Position numbers and translations under genes: made by a program. Shown in pieces: positions 27,054 to 35,162 of a stretch of DNA of 64,000 nucleotides. Position 1 is the stretch's first letter. Each line of letters begins with the position of its first letter. The stretch comes from Dehalococcoidia bacterium (GTDB taxonomy: Bacteria; Chloroflexota; Dehalococcoidia; Bin125), in contig JAJDWB010000019.1 of assembly GCA_022825855.1 (NCBI GenBank), positions 407,141 to 471,140 of the forward strand, given 5' to 3'. The notes under the pieces are model-generated. The model was not told the origin of the DNA. It searched no databases and saw only the letters and a program-made list of their open reading frames with translations.

Positions 27054-28291
27054 TCGGAGAACTCCTCGGCGATGACCGCGAAGGCCTCGTCGGAGGCCTC
27101 GATCGTGTGGGCGATGTCCTCGTCGCTGATGGCGGTGGAGAGAAATCCGTTGTGCACGGGGTGCAGATAGACGCCGCGCTCGGCGAGTTCCGCGGAGAAG
27201 CGGTAGGCGCGGGGCACGTCGCGGGTGCTGAAGTCGTCGCCGTCGAAGAGCATCAGCGGGATCGTCACCGGTCCGGTCTGGCGGATGCCGACGCCGTGGG
27301 CGTCGGCGGCCTGCTGCCAACCGGCGCGCAGGGCGTTGCCGATGCCTTCCAGCCTTGCGATGCCGTCGGTTTCCTGCATCGTCGTGATCGTGGTCTGGGC
27401 GGCGGCCATGGGCGCGCTCGTGAACCAGTAGGAGCCGGTGGCGAAGGTCGCGGCGACCGCCTCGGAGAGGTGATCGCGTCCCAACAGCGCCGAAATCGGG
27501 TGGCCGTTGCCGATCGCCTTGCAGTAGATGCTCAGGTCGGGATCGACGCCGAGCGGGGCCCAACTGCCGGCCATGTCGATGCGGAAGCCGCCGCGCACGT
27601 CGTCGAGGATCAGCACGATCCCGTTCGCGTCGCAGAGGTCGCGGACGCCCTGGGCGAACTCAACCGTGGGCAGCTCCTGGTCGTAGCCGACATCGTGGCG
27701 GAAGGCGGAGACGATCACGGCGGCGGCGTCGCCCTCGGCGGCGTCGAGCGCGGCGCGGACCGAGGCGAGGTCGTTGAAGGTGTACTCGACGGTGCCGTCG
27801 GCCGAATCCTCGGGACCGCCCGCCATCCAGGTCGGCGATGCACCGTGATATGCGCCGCGGGCGCGCAGGATTGCGTTCCGGCCGGTCGCGGTGCGCGCGA
27901 CGGAGGCGGCGTAGACGGTGGCGTCGGTGCCGTTCTTGGCGAACCAGGCCCAGTCCGCCCAGGGGGTGATGTCGACGAGCAGCTCGGCCAGCTCGACCAT
28001 CTTCTCGGAGGGCCCGTTCATGCAGTCGCCGGCGTCCTGGACCTCGGCGACCGCGCGGTCGACGCCGGGATGGCGGTAGCCGAGCAGGATCGGACCGTAT
28101 GAGCACATCAAGTCGATGTAATCGTTGCCGTCGACATCCCACAGGTGAGACCCCTCCCCGCGAGCAAAGAACTGCGGGAAGTTGGGGGGCAGGTGCACGG
28201 CGTCCTGGTGTCCGTACATGCCGTTGGGAATGACGGCGCGGGCCCGCTCGCGCAGGGCCATGTCGTTCTCACGCGGGAGCTCAGTGGTCAT
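27050..28291 (-). CDS. Class III aminotransferase, glutamate-1-semialdehyde aminomutase-like
   Basis: A 413-aa PLP enzyme: GSHLWDVDGNDYIDLMCSYG (N-terminal), ARGAYHGASPTWM, LILDDVRGGFR, and the PLP lysine in DLSIYCKAIGNGHPISALLG. Relatives include HemL-type aminomutases and omega-aminotransferases. The GSYWFTSAPMAAA segment differs from true HemL, so porphyrin synthesis is not implied. Start at ATG 28291; the upstream codon is TTG. The gene is convergent with the exporter gene. Confidence 0.85.
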   Translation of the reverse strand: MTTELPRENDMALRERARAVIPNGMYGHQDAVHLPPNFPQFFARGEGSHLWDVDGNDYIDLMCSYGPILLGYRHPGVDRAVAEVQDAGDCMNGPSEKMVELAELLVDITPWADWAWFAKNGTDATVYAASVARTATGRNAILRARGAYHGASPTWMAGGPEDSADGTVEYTFNDLASVRAALDAAEGDAAAVIVSAFRHDVGYDQELPTVEFAQGVRDLCDANGIVLILDDVRGGFRIDMAGSWAPLGVDPDLSIYCKAIGNGHPISALLGRDHLSEAVAATFATGSYWFTSAPMAAAQTTITTMQETDGIARLEGIGNALRAGWQQAADAHGVGIRQTGPVTIPLMLFDGDDFSTRDVPRAYRFSAELAERGVYLHPVHNGFLSTAISDEDIAHTIEASDEAFAVIAEEFSD

Positions 28292-28491
28292 CGGGGAATC
28301 CAATCGAGGGGACGCTGGTGTTGCGGCGCAGTCTAGGCGCGAGACTCCAGGGCCCGTTCAGCACTGGCTCGTCTCTCGATTCGCTGCTGGCAACCGAGCG
28401 GCGATCACACCGGCAGGGGCCAAATTTCCGTGCGCTGCGGCGAAAAAGAACAAATTTCGTGCTGTCGGCGGGCGATTCTTGCTGCACGATG
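28292..28491. other. AT-richer non-coding interval
   Basis: About 200 bp with no convincing gene, between the aminotransferase start and a short minus-strand ORF. It contains A/T-rich tracts such as CGAAAAAGAACAAATTTCG (about 28440-28458), unlike surrounding DNA. A 68-codon minus-strand frame exists here but has no ribosome site or family features. Confidence 0.4.
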
Positions 28492-28520
28492 TCAGATTTG
28501 GTCAGATTCGGTCAGATTTT
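28491..28520. repeat. Three tandem 10-bp repeats (GTCAGATTNN)
   Basis: Three exactly 10-bp-phased units GTCAGATTTG, GTCAGATTCG and GTCAGATTTT at 28491-28520. They are followed by GTCTGAC (inverted) at 28521-28527 and another GTCAGATCC at 28532-28540. Helical-turn phasing is typical of cooperative protein binding sites, but the repeats also form the 3' end of the short ORF described next. Confidence 0.6.
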
Positions 28521-28605
28521 GTCTGACTGAGGTCAGATCCGGGTGAGCTATGTCGGCCCAGGTCGGGTGATGCTGAGTGATGTTGGGTGGGTTGTTGTGG
28601 TTCAT
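28492..28605 (-). CDS. 37-codon ORF behind a LexA-like promoter
   Basis: ATG at 28605 with GGGAG 8 bases upstream encodes a 37-aa hydrophilic peptide beginning MNHNNPPNITQHHPTWAD. The promoter layout upstream (LexA-like box, 3 bases, TACAAT, about 39 bases to ATG) is almost the same as that of the small gene at 63248-63607, which is the main reason to regard it as real. It could be an intact small gene or a truncated relic of a longer gene, with the tandem 10-bp repeats at its end. No family recognised. Confidence 0.4.
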   Translation of the reverse strand: MNHNNPPNITQHHPTWADIAHPDLTSVRQNLTESDQI

Positions 28606-28644
28606 GAGGCGCTCCCTGTTCGCTCTCGCCGGTCGGGTCTAGCG

Positions 28645-28666
28645 ATTGTATCCGAACGGACATTCG
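28645..28666 (-). promoter_or_regulatory. LexA-like operator and -10 element
   Basis: On the minus strand the box GAATGTCCGTTC (28665-28654) is a near match to GAAC-N4-GTTC. It is followed after 3 bases by TACAAT (28650-28645), a good -10. The same spacing occurs at 63643-63663. GAAC-N4-GTTC is the LexA operator form in Gram-positive and related bacteria; its use here is inferred. Confidence 0.45.
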
Positions 28667-28757
28667 TATGGACGACTGCGGTGTATCGAAGGCAACGGCG
28701 GCAGCCTGGGGAGGGCATCCGGGTTCAGCAGGCGTGAACAGGCCCTAGCCTGCATCC

Positions 28758-29945
28758 ATGTCCGACCTGTCTGATTCGGCCGACCGGGCCGACCCGGTGC
28801 ACCCGTTTGCGGCATACGAGGAGCACTCGCTGGTGCGCGCGGCGCGGGAGCTGCAACCGGCGATCCGCGAGTGCGCCGAGGAGATCGAGGCCGGCGGGAC
28901 GATCCCGGCGCATCTGATCGAGGCCTTGACCGAGCGGGGGCTGTTCCGGCTCAACATCCCGGCGGGCAGTCACGGCGAGCAGGCGCATCCGCTGCTGGTC
29001 TTTCACGTGATGGAGGCGCTGGCCCACGCCGACGCGTCGTTGGCCTGGGTGGTGATGATCTCGACCGAGGTGTCGCTGCTGGCGTCGTACCTGCCCAACT
29101 CGATCCTGAGCCAGATGATCGGCGGCGAGGAACCGGGCGGTCCGAGCTGCCGGATCGTGGGATCGTCGCGGGTGATGACGACGGCGCAGGCGGATGTCGC
29201 CGGCTACCGCTTGAGCGGGCGGCTGAACTTCGTCAGCGGGGTTGAGCATGCGACGCACATCGTGGCGACCTTCGTGGACTTCGAGGACCGGGTCCGCTTC
29301 GCGCTCTTGCCGCAGCGGGCGGGACGGGTGATCGAGACCTGGGACGCGATGGGGTTGCGGGGCACGGGCAGTCACGATTGGGAACTGGAGGACGCCTTCG
29401 TCCAGCAGGCGCACACCTGGGCCGCGCTCGAACCGGCCTGCGCCGACGGTCCCCAGTGGCGCGTGCCGGACCGCTCGCTGGTCGCCTGGATTGCCAACGC
29501 GGGTCACGCGATAGGCACAGCGCAGGGGGCGCTCGACGATCTCGCCGTCTGGTCGGGCGAGTCGACGACCGGCGACACAGCGGCGCTGCGCGAGCGCGAG
29601 CCGTTCCGGCTCGAATACGCCCGAGCCCAGGCGGACGTGTCGGCGGCGCGGGCGCTGGTCCAGGAAGCCTGGACGCGAGCCTGGCCGCTGGTCGAGCGCG
29701 GCGACGTGGACGCCGAGTCGCTGGGCCGCTGCCGGCTGGCCAACGTCCACGCCGTGCACGCCTGCGTCGACGCGGTTGAGCGACTGTTCCGCGCCGGCGG
29801 CACCAAGGCCGCGCGTCGGAGTTGGACGCTGGAACGCCGCTGGCGCGATCTGCAGACCGCGCGCCAGCACGGTGCGGCGCTGGAGTGGAACTTCGACGCC
29901 GGCGTGCGCCCGCTGCTGGGCATGCCGCCCCGCCGCGTGCGCTAG
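28758..29945 (+). CDS. Acyl-CoA dehydrogenase-fold flavin monooxygenase (HsaA/DszC-like)
   Basis: A 395-aa protein of the acyl-CoA dehydrogenase superfamily with a type-2 C-terminal domain. It has an N-terminal helical domain (ECAEEIEAGGTIPAHLIEALTERGLFRL), a mid beta domain (YRLSGRLNFVSGVEHATHIV; WDAMGLRGTGSHDWELED) and a four-helix C-terminal domain with GGTKAARRSWTLERRWRD. Members such as HsaA, HpaB-type group D monooxygenases and DszC use reduced FMN to hydroxylate aromatic or sulfur compounds. No flavin reductase gene is adjacent. It heads the plus-strand catabolic cluster reaching 34153. Confidence 0.8.
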   Translation: MSDLSDSADRADPVHPFAAYEEHSLVRAARELQPAIRECAEEIEAGGTIPAHLIEALTERGLFRLNIPAGSHGEQAHPLLVFHVMEALAHADASLAWVVMISTEVSLLASYLPNSILSQMIGGEEPGGPSCRIVGSSRVMTTAQADVAGYRLSGRLNFVSGVEHATHIVATFVDFEDRVRFALLPQRAGRVIETWDAMGLRGTGSHDWELEDAFVQQAHTWAALEPACADGPQWRVPDRSLVAWIANAGHAIGTAQGALDDLAVWSGESTTGDTAALREREPFRLEYARAQADVSAARALVQEAWTRAWPLVERGDVDAESLGRCRLANVHAVHACVDAVERLFRAGGTKAARRSWTLERRWRDLQTARQHGAALEWNFDAGVRPLLGMPPRRVR

Positions 29946-30093
29946 CGCGACGCCATCGCCTTGCCTTGCCGAGGTCCTGATCCGATTCTGCGAATTTGCG
30001 GTTGTGACCTAGCATGACCGCAAGCGCGCAGCGGTCTGCTCGGCGGACGCCGGAGCGATGCCGCATGGTCCGCATTGCGCGGCTGGGGAGCGT

Positions 30094-32673
30094 ATGGCCG
30101 CACCGCTGGAGGGACTCGTCGTCCTGGACCTGACCACCGAGGTCGCCGGTCCATACGCCACGAAGCTGCTGGCCGACTACGGCGCGCGCGTGATCAAGGC
30201 GGAGCCGCGCGGCGGCGATCCGGCGCGGCGCTTCGGTCCCTTTGTCGGCCACGAGCAGAACCTCGAAGCCTCTGGCCTCTACCTGCACCTGAACACGAGC
30301 AAGCAGTCGATCGTGCTCGATCCGCACACCGACGACGGCGCGGCGACGGTGCGGCGTCTGGCCCAGATCGTGGATGTCGTGATCGAGGACCTGCGCCCGG
30401 GCGACGCCGAGGACGCGGGCTGGGGTTGGGAGACGCTGCACGCGATCAATCCGAAGCTGGTCATGTGCTCGATCACGCCCTACGGCCAGACCGGGCCGTA
30501 CCGCCTGTACCGCGGCTCGGAGATCACGATGCAGGCGATCGGCGGACCCCTGCACGCGACCGGCGCGGCCGACCGCGAGCCGATCAAGGTGGCCGGCCAC
30601 TACGCGGGATATCACGCCGGCGCGACGGCGGCCTTCGCCGTCCTGCTGGCGCTGAAGCGGGTGGAGCACGATCGGCAGGCCGGGGACTGGCTGGACATCT
30701 CGATCTACCGCTGCCAGGTCGGCTGCCGCGACCGGCGCACGATTCAACTGGTCGCGGCCGAGTACAGCGGCGTCTCGCCGGGACGCGCGCAGCCGACGCG
30801 TCGGCTGGTCGGATTCGGCATGTATCCCTGCGCCGACGGGTTCGTCAACATCGTCGGCGCGGGCACGCGGATGCCCAGGCTGATGCGCTGGGTGGGCCGC
30901 GAGGACCTGCTGGAAGATCCGGACTATCTGGCCGGTCCGCGGCCGGGCTCCGGATTCGGCGCGCGCGTGGACGAGGCGGTCGAGGCGCACCTGGCCGACA
31001 TGTCCAAGGTCGAGGCGGTGGCCTCGGCCCAGGCGGCCGGGTTGCTGGCCGGGGCCGTGATGACGGTCGCCGACGTGCTCGAGGACCCGCAGCTCGCATC
31101 GCGCGACTGGTGGCACGAGATCACGCACTGGCACGGCAAGGCGCTGCCCTATCCCGGATTTCCCTTCCGCCTGAGCGATTCGCAGCCGGAGCGGCCCAAG
31201 CGCGCGCCGCGCCTGGGCGAGCACTCCCGCGTGGTGCTCGACCTCACCCCGCCCGACCCGCTCGAGGAACTGCGCCATCCCCTGCCCGAAGGTCCGAGCA
31301 GCTCGCTGCACCTGCCGCTGGAGGGCATCCGCGTGGCGGCGGTGACGGTGGTCTGGGCGGGTCCGCACGTGACGCAGTTGCTGGCCGAGTGGGGCGCGGA
31401 CGTGGTCAACGTCGAGCCGATCAACCGGGTCCAGCCCTACACGCGCGGCGCGGAGAATGTGCAGACGCGCGAGGCGATGCTGCGCGGCGCGGCGATCGGC
31501 GTGCAGCCGCAGTATCCCGACGCGGAACCGGGCGAGGAACCCTGGAACCGCTTCGCCTCGTTCAACTCGCACGCCCGCAACAAGCGCTCAATGACCTGCG
31601 ACATCATGTCGCCCGAGGGGCGCGAGGCGTTTCTCAAGCTGATCGAACAGTGCGACGTGCTGGTCGAGAACAACGTGCCGACCACGATCGACAAGGCCGG
31701 GATCGGCTGGGAGACGCTGAAGCAGATCAATCCGCGGCTGATCATGCTGCGCATGCCCGCCTTCGGTCTGGAGGGTCCCTACTCCGGCTACCGGGCGTTC
31801 GGCCTGCACGTCGAGGCGATGGTCGGACACACGCACCTGCGCGGATACCCGGATCGCGGGCCCGAGGGGATCGGGGAGACGCTGGCCAGCGACGGACTCT
31901 CGGGCGTGCAGGGCGCGGTCGCCGTGCTGATGGCGCTGCGCCGCCGCGAGCAGACCGGCGAGGGTCAGATGATCGAGATGCCGCTCAACGAAGGCTTCAT
32001 CCCGACCCTGGCCGAGTACCTGTTCGAGTACTCGATGAACGGCAACAATCCGCCGCCGCAGGCGAACAGCCACACGATCCGCGCGCCCTACGGCGTCTAT
32101 CCCTGCCGCGGCGACGACCAGTGGATTGCGATCGACGTCGGCTCGGACGCGGACTTTGTCAGCCTCTGCGACGCGCTGGCGACCGGTCCGGGCGACGCAT
32201 CGGTGCAATCGGAGCTGGCCCACGCGCCGATGGACGCGCGGTTCTCGAACGCCGAGGCGCGCAAGCTGAACTCGCACGCGCTGGACCAACTCATCGGTCG
32301 CGAGACCGAGATCTGGCACAAAGAAGACCTGTTCCACAAGCTGCAGGAGGCGGGCATCTGCGCGGCGCCGCTCAACGATCCGTTCGACGCGCTCTCGGAC
32401 CGGCACCTGCGCGAGGTGGGGTTCTTCGAGCAGATGACGGTCGACGGCGTCGGCACGCACCGCTATCCGGGGCTGACCTTCACCATGAGCCGCACGCCGA
32501 ACAAGCTGCGCACGCCGCCGCCGCGACTGGGCGAGCACAACCGGGAGGTCTACTGCGACCTGCTTGGTTACTCGGAGTCGGAGCTGGCCGAGCTCGAAGC
32601 CAGGGGTCTGGTCGGCACCGAGTATCCGGACGAGCTGCTGCCGCCGCACGCGCGGCGATCTGCACAGACCTGA
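30094..32673 (+). CDS. Fused tandem CaiB/BaiF family III CoA transferase
   Basis: An 859-aa protein made of two complete CaiB/BaiF-type halves (about 1-395 and 405-859), whereas family members are usually about 400 aa and dimeric. Both halves start with the family pattern (LEGLVVLDLTTEVAGPYATK and LEGIRVAAVTVVWAGPHVTQ). The catalytic Asp expected in the GD/SD motif is present in the second half as Asp600 (LASDGLSG) but replaced by His169 in the first (VAGHYAGYHAG). One active site per fused chain is therefore likely. The start at 30094 fits the domain edge, although GGGGAG is only 3 bases upstream; ATG 30058 is an alternative. Confidence 0.85.
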   Translation: MAAPLEGLVVLDLTTEVAGPYATKLLADYGARVIKAEPRGGDPARRFGPFVGHEQNLEASGLYLHLNTSKQSIVLDPHTDDGAATVRRLAQIVDVVIEDLRPGDAEDAGWGWETLHAINPKLVMCSITPYGQTGPYRLYRGSEITMQAIGGPLHATGAADREPIKVAGHYAGYHAGATAAFAVLLALKRVEHDRQAGDWLDISIYRCQVGCRDRRTIQLVAAEYSGVSPGRAQPTRRLVGFGMYPCADGFVNIVGAGTRMPRLMRWVGREDLLEDPDYLAGPRPGSGFGARVDEAVEAHLADMSKVEAVASAQAAGLLAGAVMTVADVLEDPQLASRDWWHEITHWHGKALPYPGFPFRLSDSQPERPKRAPRLGEHSRVVLDLTPPDPLEELRHPLPEGPSSSLHLPLEGIRVAAVTVVWAGPHVTQLLAEWGADVVNVEPINRVQPYTRGAENVQTREAMLRGAAIGVQPQYPDAEPGEEPWNRFASFNSHARNKRSMTCDIMSPEGREAFLKLIEQCDVLVENNVPTTIDKAGIGWETLKQINPRLIMLRMPAFGLEGPYSGYRAFGLHVEAMVGHTHLRGYPDRGPEGIGETLASDGLSGVQGAVAVLMALRRREQTGEGQMIEMPLNEGFIPTLAEYLFEYSMNGNNPPPQANSHTIRAPYGVYPCRGDDQWIAIDVGSDADFVSLCDALATGPGDASVQSELAHAPMDARFSNAEARKLNSHALDQLIGRETEIWHKEDLFHKLQEAGICAAPLNDPFDALSDRHLREVGFFEQMTVDGVGTHRYPGLTFTMSRTPNKLRTPPPRLGEHNREVYCDLLGYSESELAELEARGLVGTEYPDELLPPHARRSAQT

Positions 32674-32693
32674 CAATCATCGGAGGAATGACG

Positions 32694-33287
32694 ATGCCAC
32701 GACTGGAACCGCAGACATTCGACACGCTGAACGACGATCAGCGCGTGCTCTGGGAGAACATCACGACCGGACCGCGTGCCAATCCCGAACGCGAACACGG
32801 CGGGCTGGCCGGGGCCGACGGCGCGCTGATCGGTCCGTTCAACGCGCTCTTCCAGTCGCCGCTGCTGGGCGACGCGATCCAGAAGCTGGGCGCGGCGGTG
32901 CGTTACCACACGTCGCTGCCCAACGACCTGCTGGAGGTTGCGATCTGCACGATGGGCGGTCACTGGCGGGCCAACTTCGAGTTCTGGGCGCACGCCCGCC
33001 TGGCCAGGAACGCGGGCGTCTCGGAGGGCGCGATCGACGCCATCCGCGACGGCGAGCAACCGTTCTTCGGCGACGATCGGCAGCAGGCCGTCTACCAGTT
33101 CGGCCGCGAACTGATCGAGCACCAGCGAGTCTCGGACGAGACCTACGAGTCGCTGAAGGGCATGATCGGGGAGCAGGGCGTGTTCGAGGTAGCCTCGGTG
33201 ATGGGCTACTACGCGCTGGTCTCGATCGGTCTGAACGTGTTCAACGTGGCCATGCCGCCGGGCGTCGACGCTCCCTTCGACGACTGA
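32694..33287 (+). CDS. Carboxymuconolactone decarboxylase/AhpD-like protein
   Basis: A 197-aa helical CMD-domain protein. The core is SLPNDLLEVAICTMGGHWRANFEFWAHARLARNAGVSEGAIDAI, with the usual His-containing helix, but the CxxC of peroxidatic AhpD is absent (only a single Cys, in ICTMGGHW). It is therefore more like the decarboxylase/lyase branch. GGAGG lies 7 bases before ATG 32694. It follows the CoA transferase by 20 bp and precedes the PhyH gene by 14 bp, so these three are co-transcribed. Confidence 0.85.
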   Translation: MPRLEPQTFDTLNDDQRVLWENITTGPRANPEREHGGLAGADGALIGPFNALFQSPLLGDAIQKLGAAVRYHTSLPNDLLEVAICTMGGHWRANFEFWAHARLARNAGVSEGAIDAIRDGEQPFFGDDRQQAVYQFGRELIEHQRVSDETYESLKGMIGEQGVFEVASVMGYYALVSIGLNVFNVAMPPGVDAPFDD

Positions 33288-33301
33288 CCGAGGAGAAATC
33301 G

Positions 33302-34153
33302 ATGCTTTCCGACGCCGACCGCGACTTCTTCGACCAGAACGGCTATCTCGTCGTGCGCCAACTGATCCCGCGCGAACAGGTGTCGGCGGTGACGGACGCG
33401 ATCTGGGACTTCCTCGAGTTCGATCGGGACGATCCCTCCGACTGGTACCGCGAACCGCACCGGCCCAACGGCATGGTCGAGATGTATCACCACCAGGCGC
33501 TGTGGGACGTGCGTCAGGACCCGCGCGTCTACGAGCTGTTCCGCGATCTGTTCGGCCGCGACGACCTGTGGGTGTATATCGACCGAGCCAACCTCAAGCC
33601 GCCGCCGAACGAGGCGCATCCGGAGTACGACCATCAGGGCATGGTCCACTGGGACATCGACGTGCGCGAGACGCCGACGCCGTTTCTGGTCCAGGGCGTG
33701 CTCTACCTGGTCGACACGAGGCAGGGCGAGGGCGGGTTCCAGTGCGTGCCGGGCGCGCATCGGCGGGCGGCCGAGATCTCGGCGGGCATCTCCGACCAGG
33801 ACCTGCGGCATCAGCAGTTGCACGAGCGCTTTCCCGAGCGGATCGGCCCGCCGATCGAGGTCGAGGCGGACGCCGGGGACTTCATCATCTGGCACTCGGC
33901 GCTGCCGCACGGCAACAGCCGTAACCGCTCCGACAAGCCGCGGCTGGCGCAGTATGTGCGGATGTTTCCCGCCGAGCCGTCGAACGAGGAGTTGCGCGAG
34001 CAGCGGATCGCGTCGTGGCGCGAGTCGACGCATCCGGTGTTCCAGCATCCGCGCGCGTTTCCCGGCGACCCGCGGGGCAAGGAAGCGGAGACTCCGCCGG
34101 CCGAACTGACGGCGCTGGGGCGCAAGCTGCTGGGTCTGGAAGATTGGGACTAG
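33302..34153 (+). CDS. Phytanoyl-CoA dioxygenase (PhyH) family oxygenase
   Basis: A 283-aa Fe(II)/2-oxoglutarate dioxygenase-fold protein. The metal triad is visible as HWDID (His-x-Asp, about residues 116-118) and the distal His in IIWHSALPHGNSRNRS, with the Arg that would bind 2-oxoglutarate. GAGGAG precedes ATG 33302. Last gene of the plus-strand catabolic cluster. Its stop shares a CTAG with the convergent EamA gene. The substrate is unknown; neighbours suggest hydroxylation in the breakdown of an organic acid activated as a CoA ester. Confidence 0.88.
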   Translation: MLSDADRDFFDQNGYLVVRQLIPREQVSAVTDAIWDFLEFDRDDPSDWYREPHRPNGMVEMYHHQALWDVRQDPRVYELFRDLFGRDDLWVYIDRANLKPPPNEAHPEYDHQGMVHWDIDVRETPTPFLVQGVLYLVDTRQGEGGFQCVPGAHRRAAEISAGISDQDLRHQQLHERFPERIGPPIEVEADAGDFIIWHSALPHGNSRNRSDKPRLAQYVRMFPAEPSNEELREQRIASWRESTHPVFQHPRAFPGDPRGKEAETPPAELTALGRKLLGLEDWD

Positions 34154-35130
34154 GCCTGCGATCGGGCGTCTGACGAGGCGGCCGGGGCGGGTTGGCGTCG
34201 GAGTTGGACGATGGCGCTGCCGCCGACCAGCAGAGCGACGCCGACGAGCACCTCGTAGCCCAACGTCTCGCCGAGCAGCAGCCAACTGAAGATCACGCCG
34301 CAGATTGGCGCGAAGAGCATCGTCGCCGCTACCTGCGAGGGCAGGTAGCGCTGGATCAGCCAGAGATTGCCGATGAATCCCAGGCCGCCGATCACGATGC
34401 CCTGGTGGACCAGCGCGATGACGAAGTCGGTGGTCCAGACCGGTCCGCTCGACTCGAGCGTCAGTCCGAGGATGCCGAAGACGATGACGGCGGCGACCGA
34501 CTGGGTGAGCAGCAGGCGGGCCGGGTGAATGCTGTGCGAGAAGTGGGCCAGGTAGATCTGCCGGGAGGCGAGCAGCATGGCGGACGCGGCGGTCATCAGA
34601 TCGCCGTGGATCGTCGCGCCGGGCGCGCTGAGCCCGCCGACGAAGACGACGACCACGCCTGCGTAGGCGATCAACAGGCCGAACGTGCGCCGGATCGACA
34701 TATGGTCGCCGGGAATGAAGATGTGACCGAGCAGCGCCGTCCAGAGCGGGAAGGAGAAGATCAGGACCGAGGCGTGGCCGGAGCTGGTGTTGTCGCCGCC
34801 GGCGTACATCAGGTAGGTCTGGACGACGAAGAGCACGCCCAGTCCGAGCAACGGCCGCGCTTCCGCTCGCGTCGGGCGGATGCGGGTGCGTGTGACGATC
34901 GCGTAGATCAGGACGACCGCGCCGCCCAGCGCCATGCGGATCGCGCTGAGCCGCAGCGGGCCGACGCCTTCTTCCAGTCCGGCCTTGATCGCGACGGGTT
35001 GACCGCCCCAGAAGAGGACCAGCAGGAAGGCGAAGAGCGCGGCCCGCAGCGTGAGCGGGCGTCGCAACTCGGGCAAGCCCTGGGCGGCGGGATCGTCCGT
35101 GCGCGGGGTCTCGGAAGGCTGGCTGCTCAC
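34150..35130 (-). CDS. EamA/DMT family exporter
   Basis: A 326-aa membrane protein with about ten hydrophobic helices in two EamA repeats (repeat 1 from about residue 28, FAFLLVLFWGGQPVAIKAGL; repeat 2 from about 165). The end is basic and cytoplasmic. Members export amino acids or other small metabolites. The start is GTG 35130, with GGGGA directly adjacent, so its exact position is uncertain. Convergent overlap of 4 bp with the PhyH gene. Confidence 0.87.
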   Translation of the reverse strand: MSSQPSETPRTDDPAAQGLPELRRPLTLRAALFAFLLVLFWGGQPVAIKAGLEEGVGPLRLSAIRMALGGAVVLIYAIVTRTRIRPTRAEARPLLGLGVLFVVQTYLMYAGGDNTSSGHASVLIFSFPLWTALLGHIFIPGDHMSIRRTFGLLIAYAGVVVVFVGGLSAPGATIHGDLMTAASAMLLASRQIYLAHFSHSIHPARLLLTQSVAAVIVFGILGLTLESSGPVWTTDFVIALVHQGIVIGGLGFIGNLWLIQRYLPSQVAATMLFAPICGVIFSWLLLGETLGYEVLVGVALLVGGSAIVQLRRQPAPAASSDARSQA

Positions 35131-35162
35131 TCCCCGAAGATACGACCGAGCCTCGGGCGCTC

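Noticed and set aside
28491..28540. CRISPR array from the short repeats
   Set aside because: The repeats are 10 bp with no spacers, far too short and tightly packed for CRISPR; no cas genes are present.
29233..31572. A 779-codon minus-strand frame
   Set aside because: It is antisense to the flavin monooxygenase and CoA transferase genes, is low-complexity Arg/Pro/Ala-rich and shows no family motif; typical for antisense frames in GC-rich DNA.
30075..33287. A 1070-codon plus-strand frame spanning the CoA transferase region
   Set aside because: Only its last 197 codons (32694-33287) are a real protein. The rest is an Arg/Gly/Ala-rich alternative frame of the CoA transferase gene.
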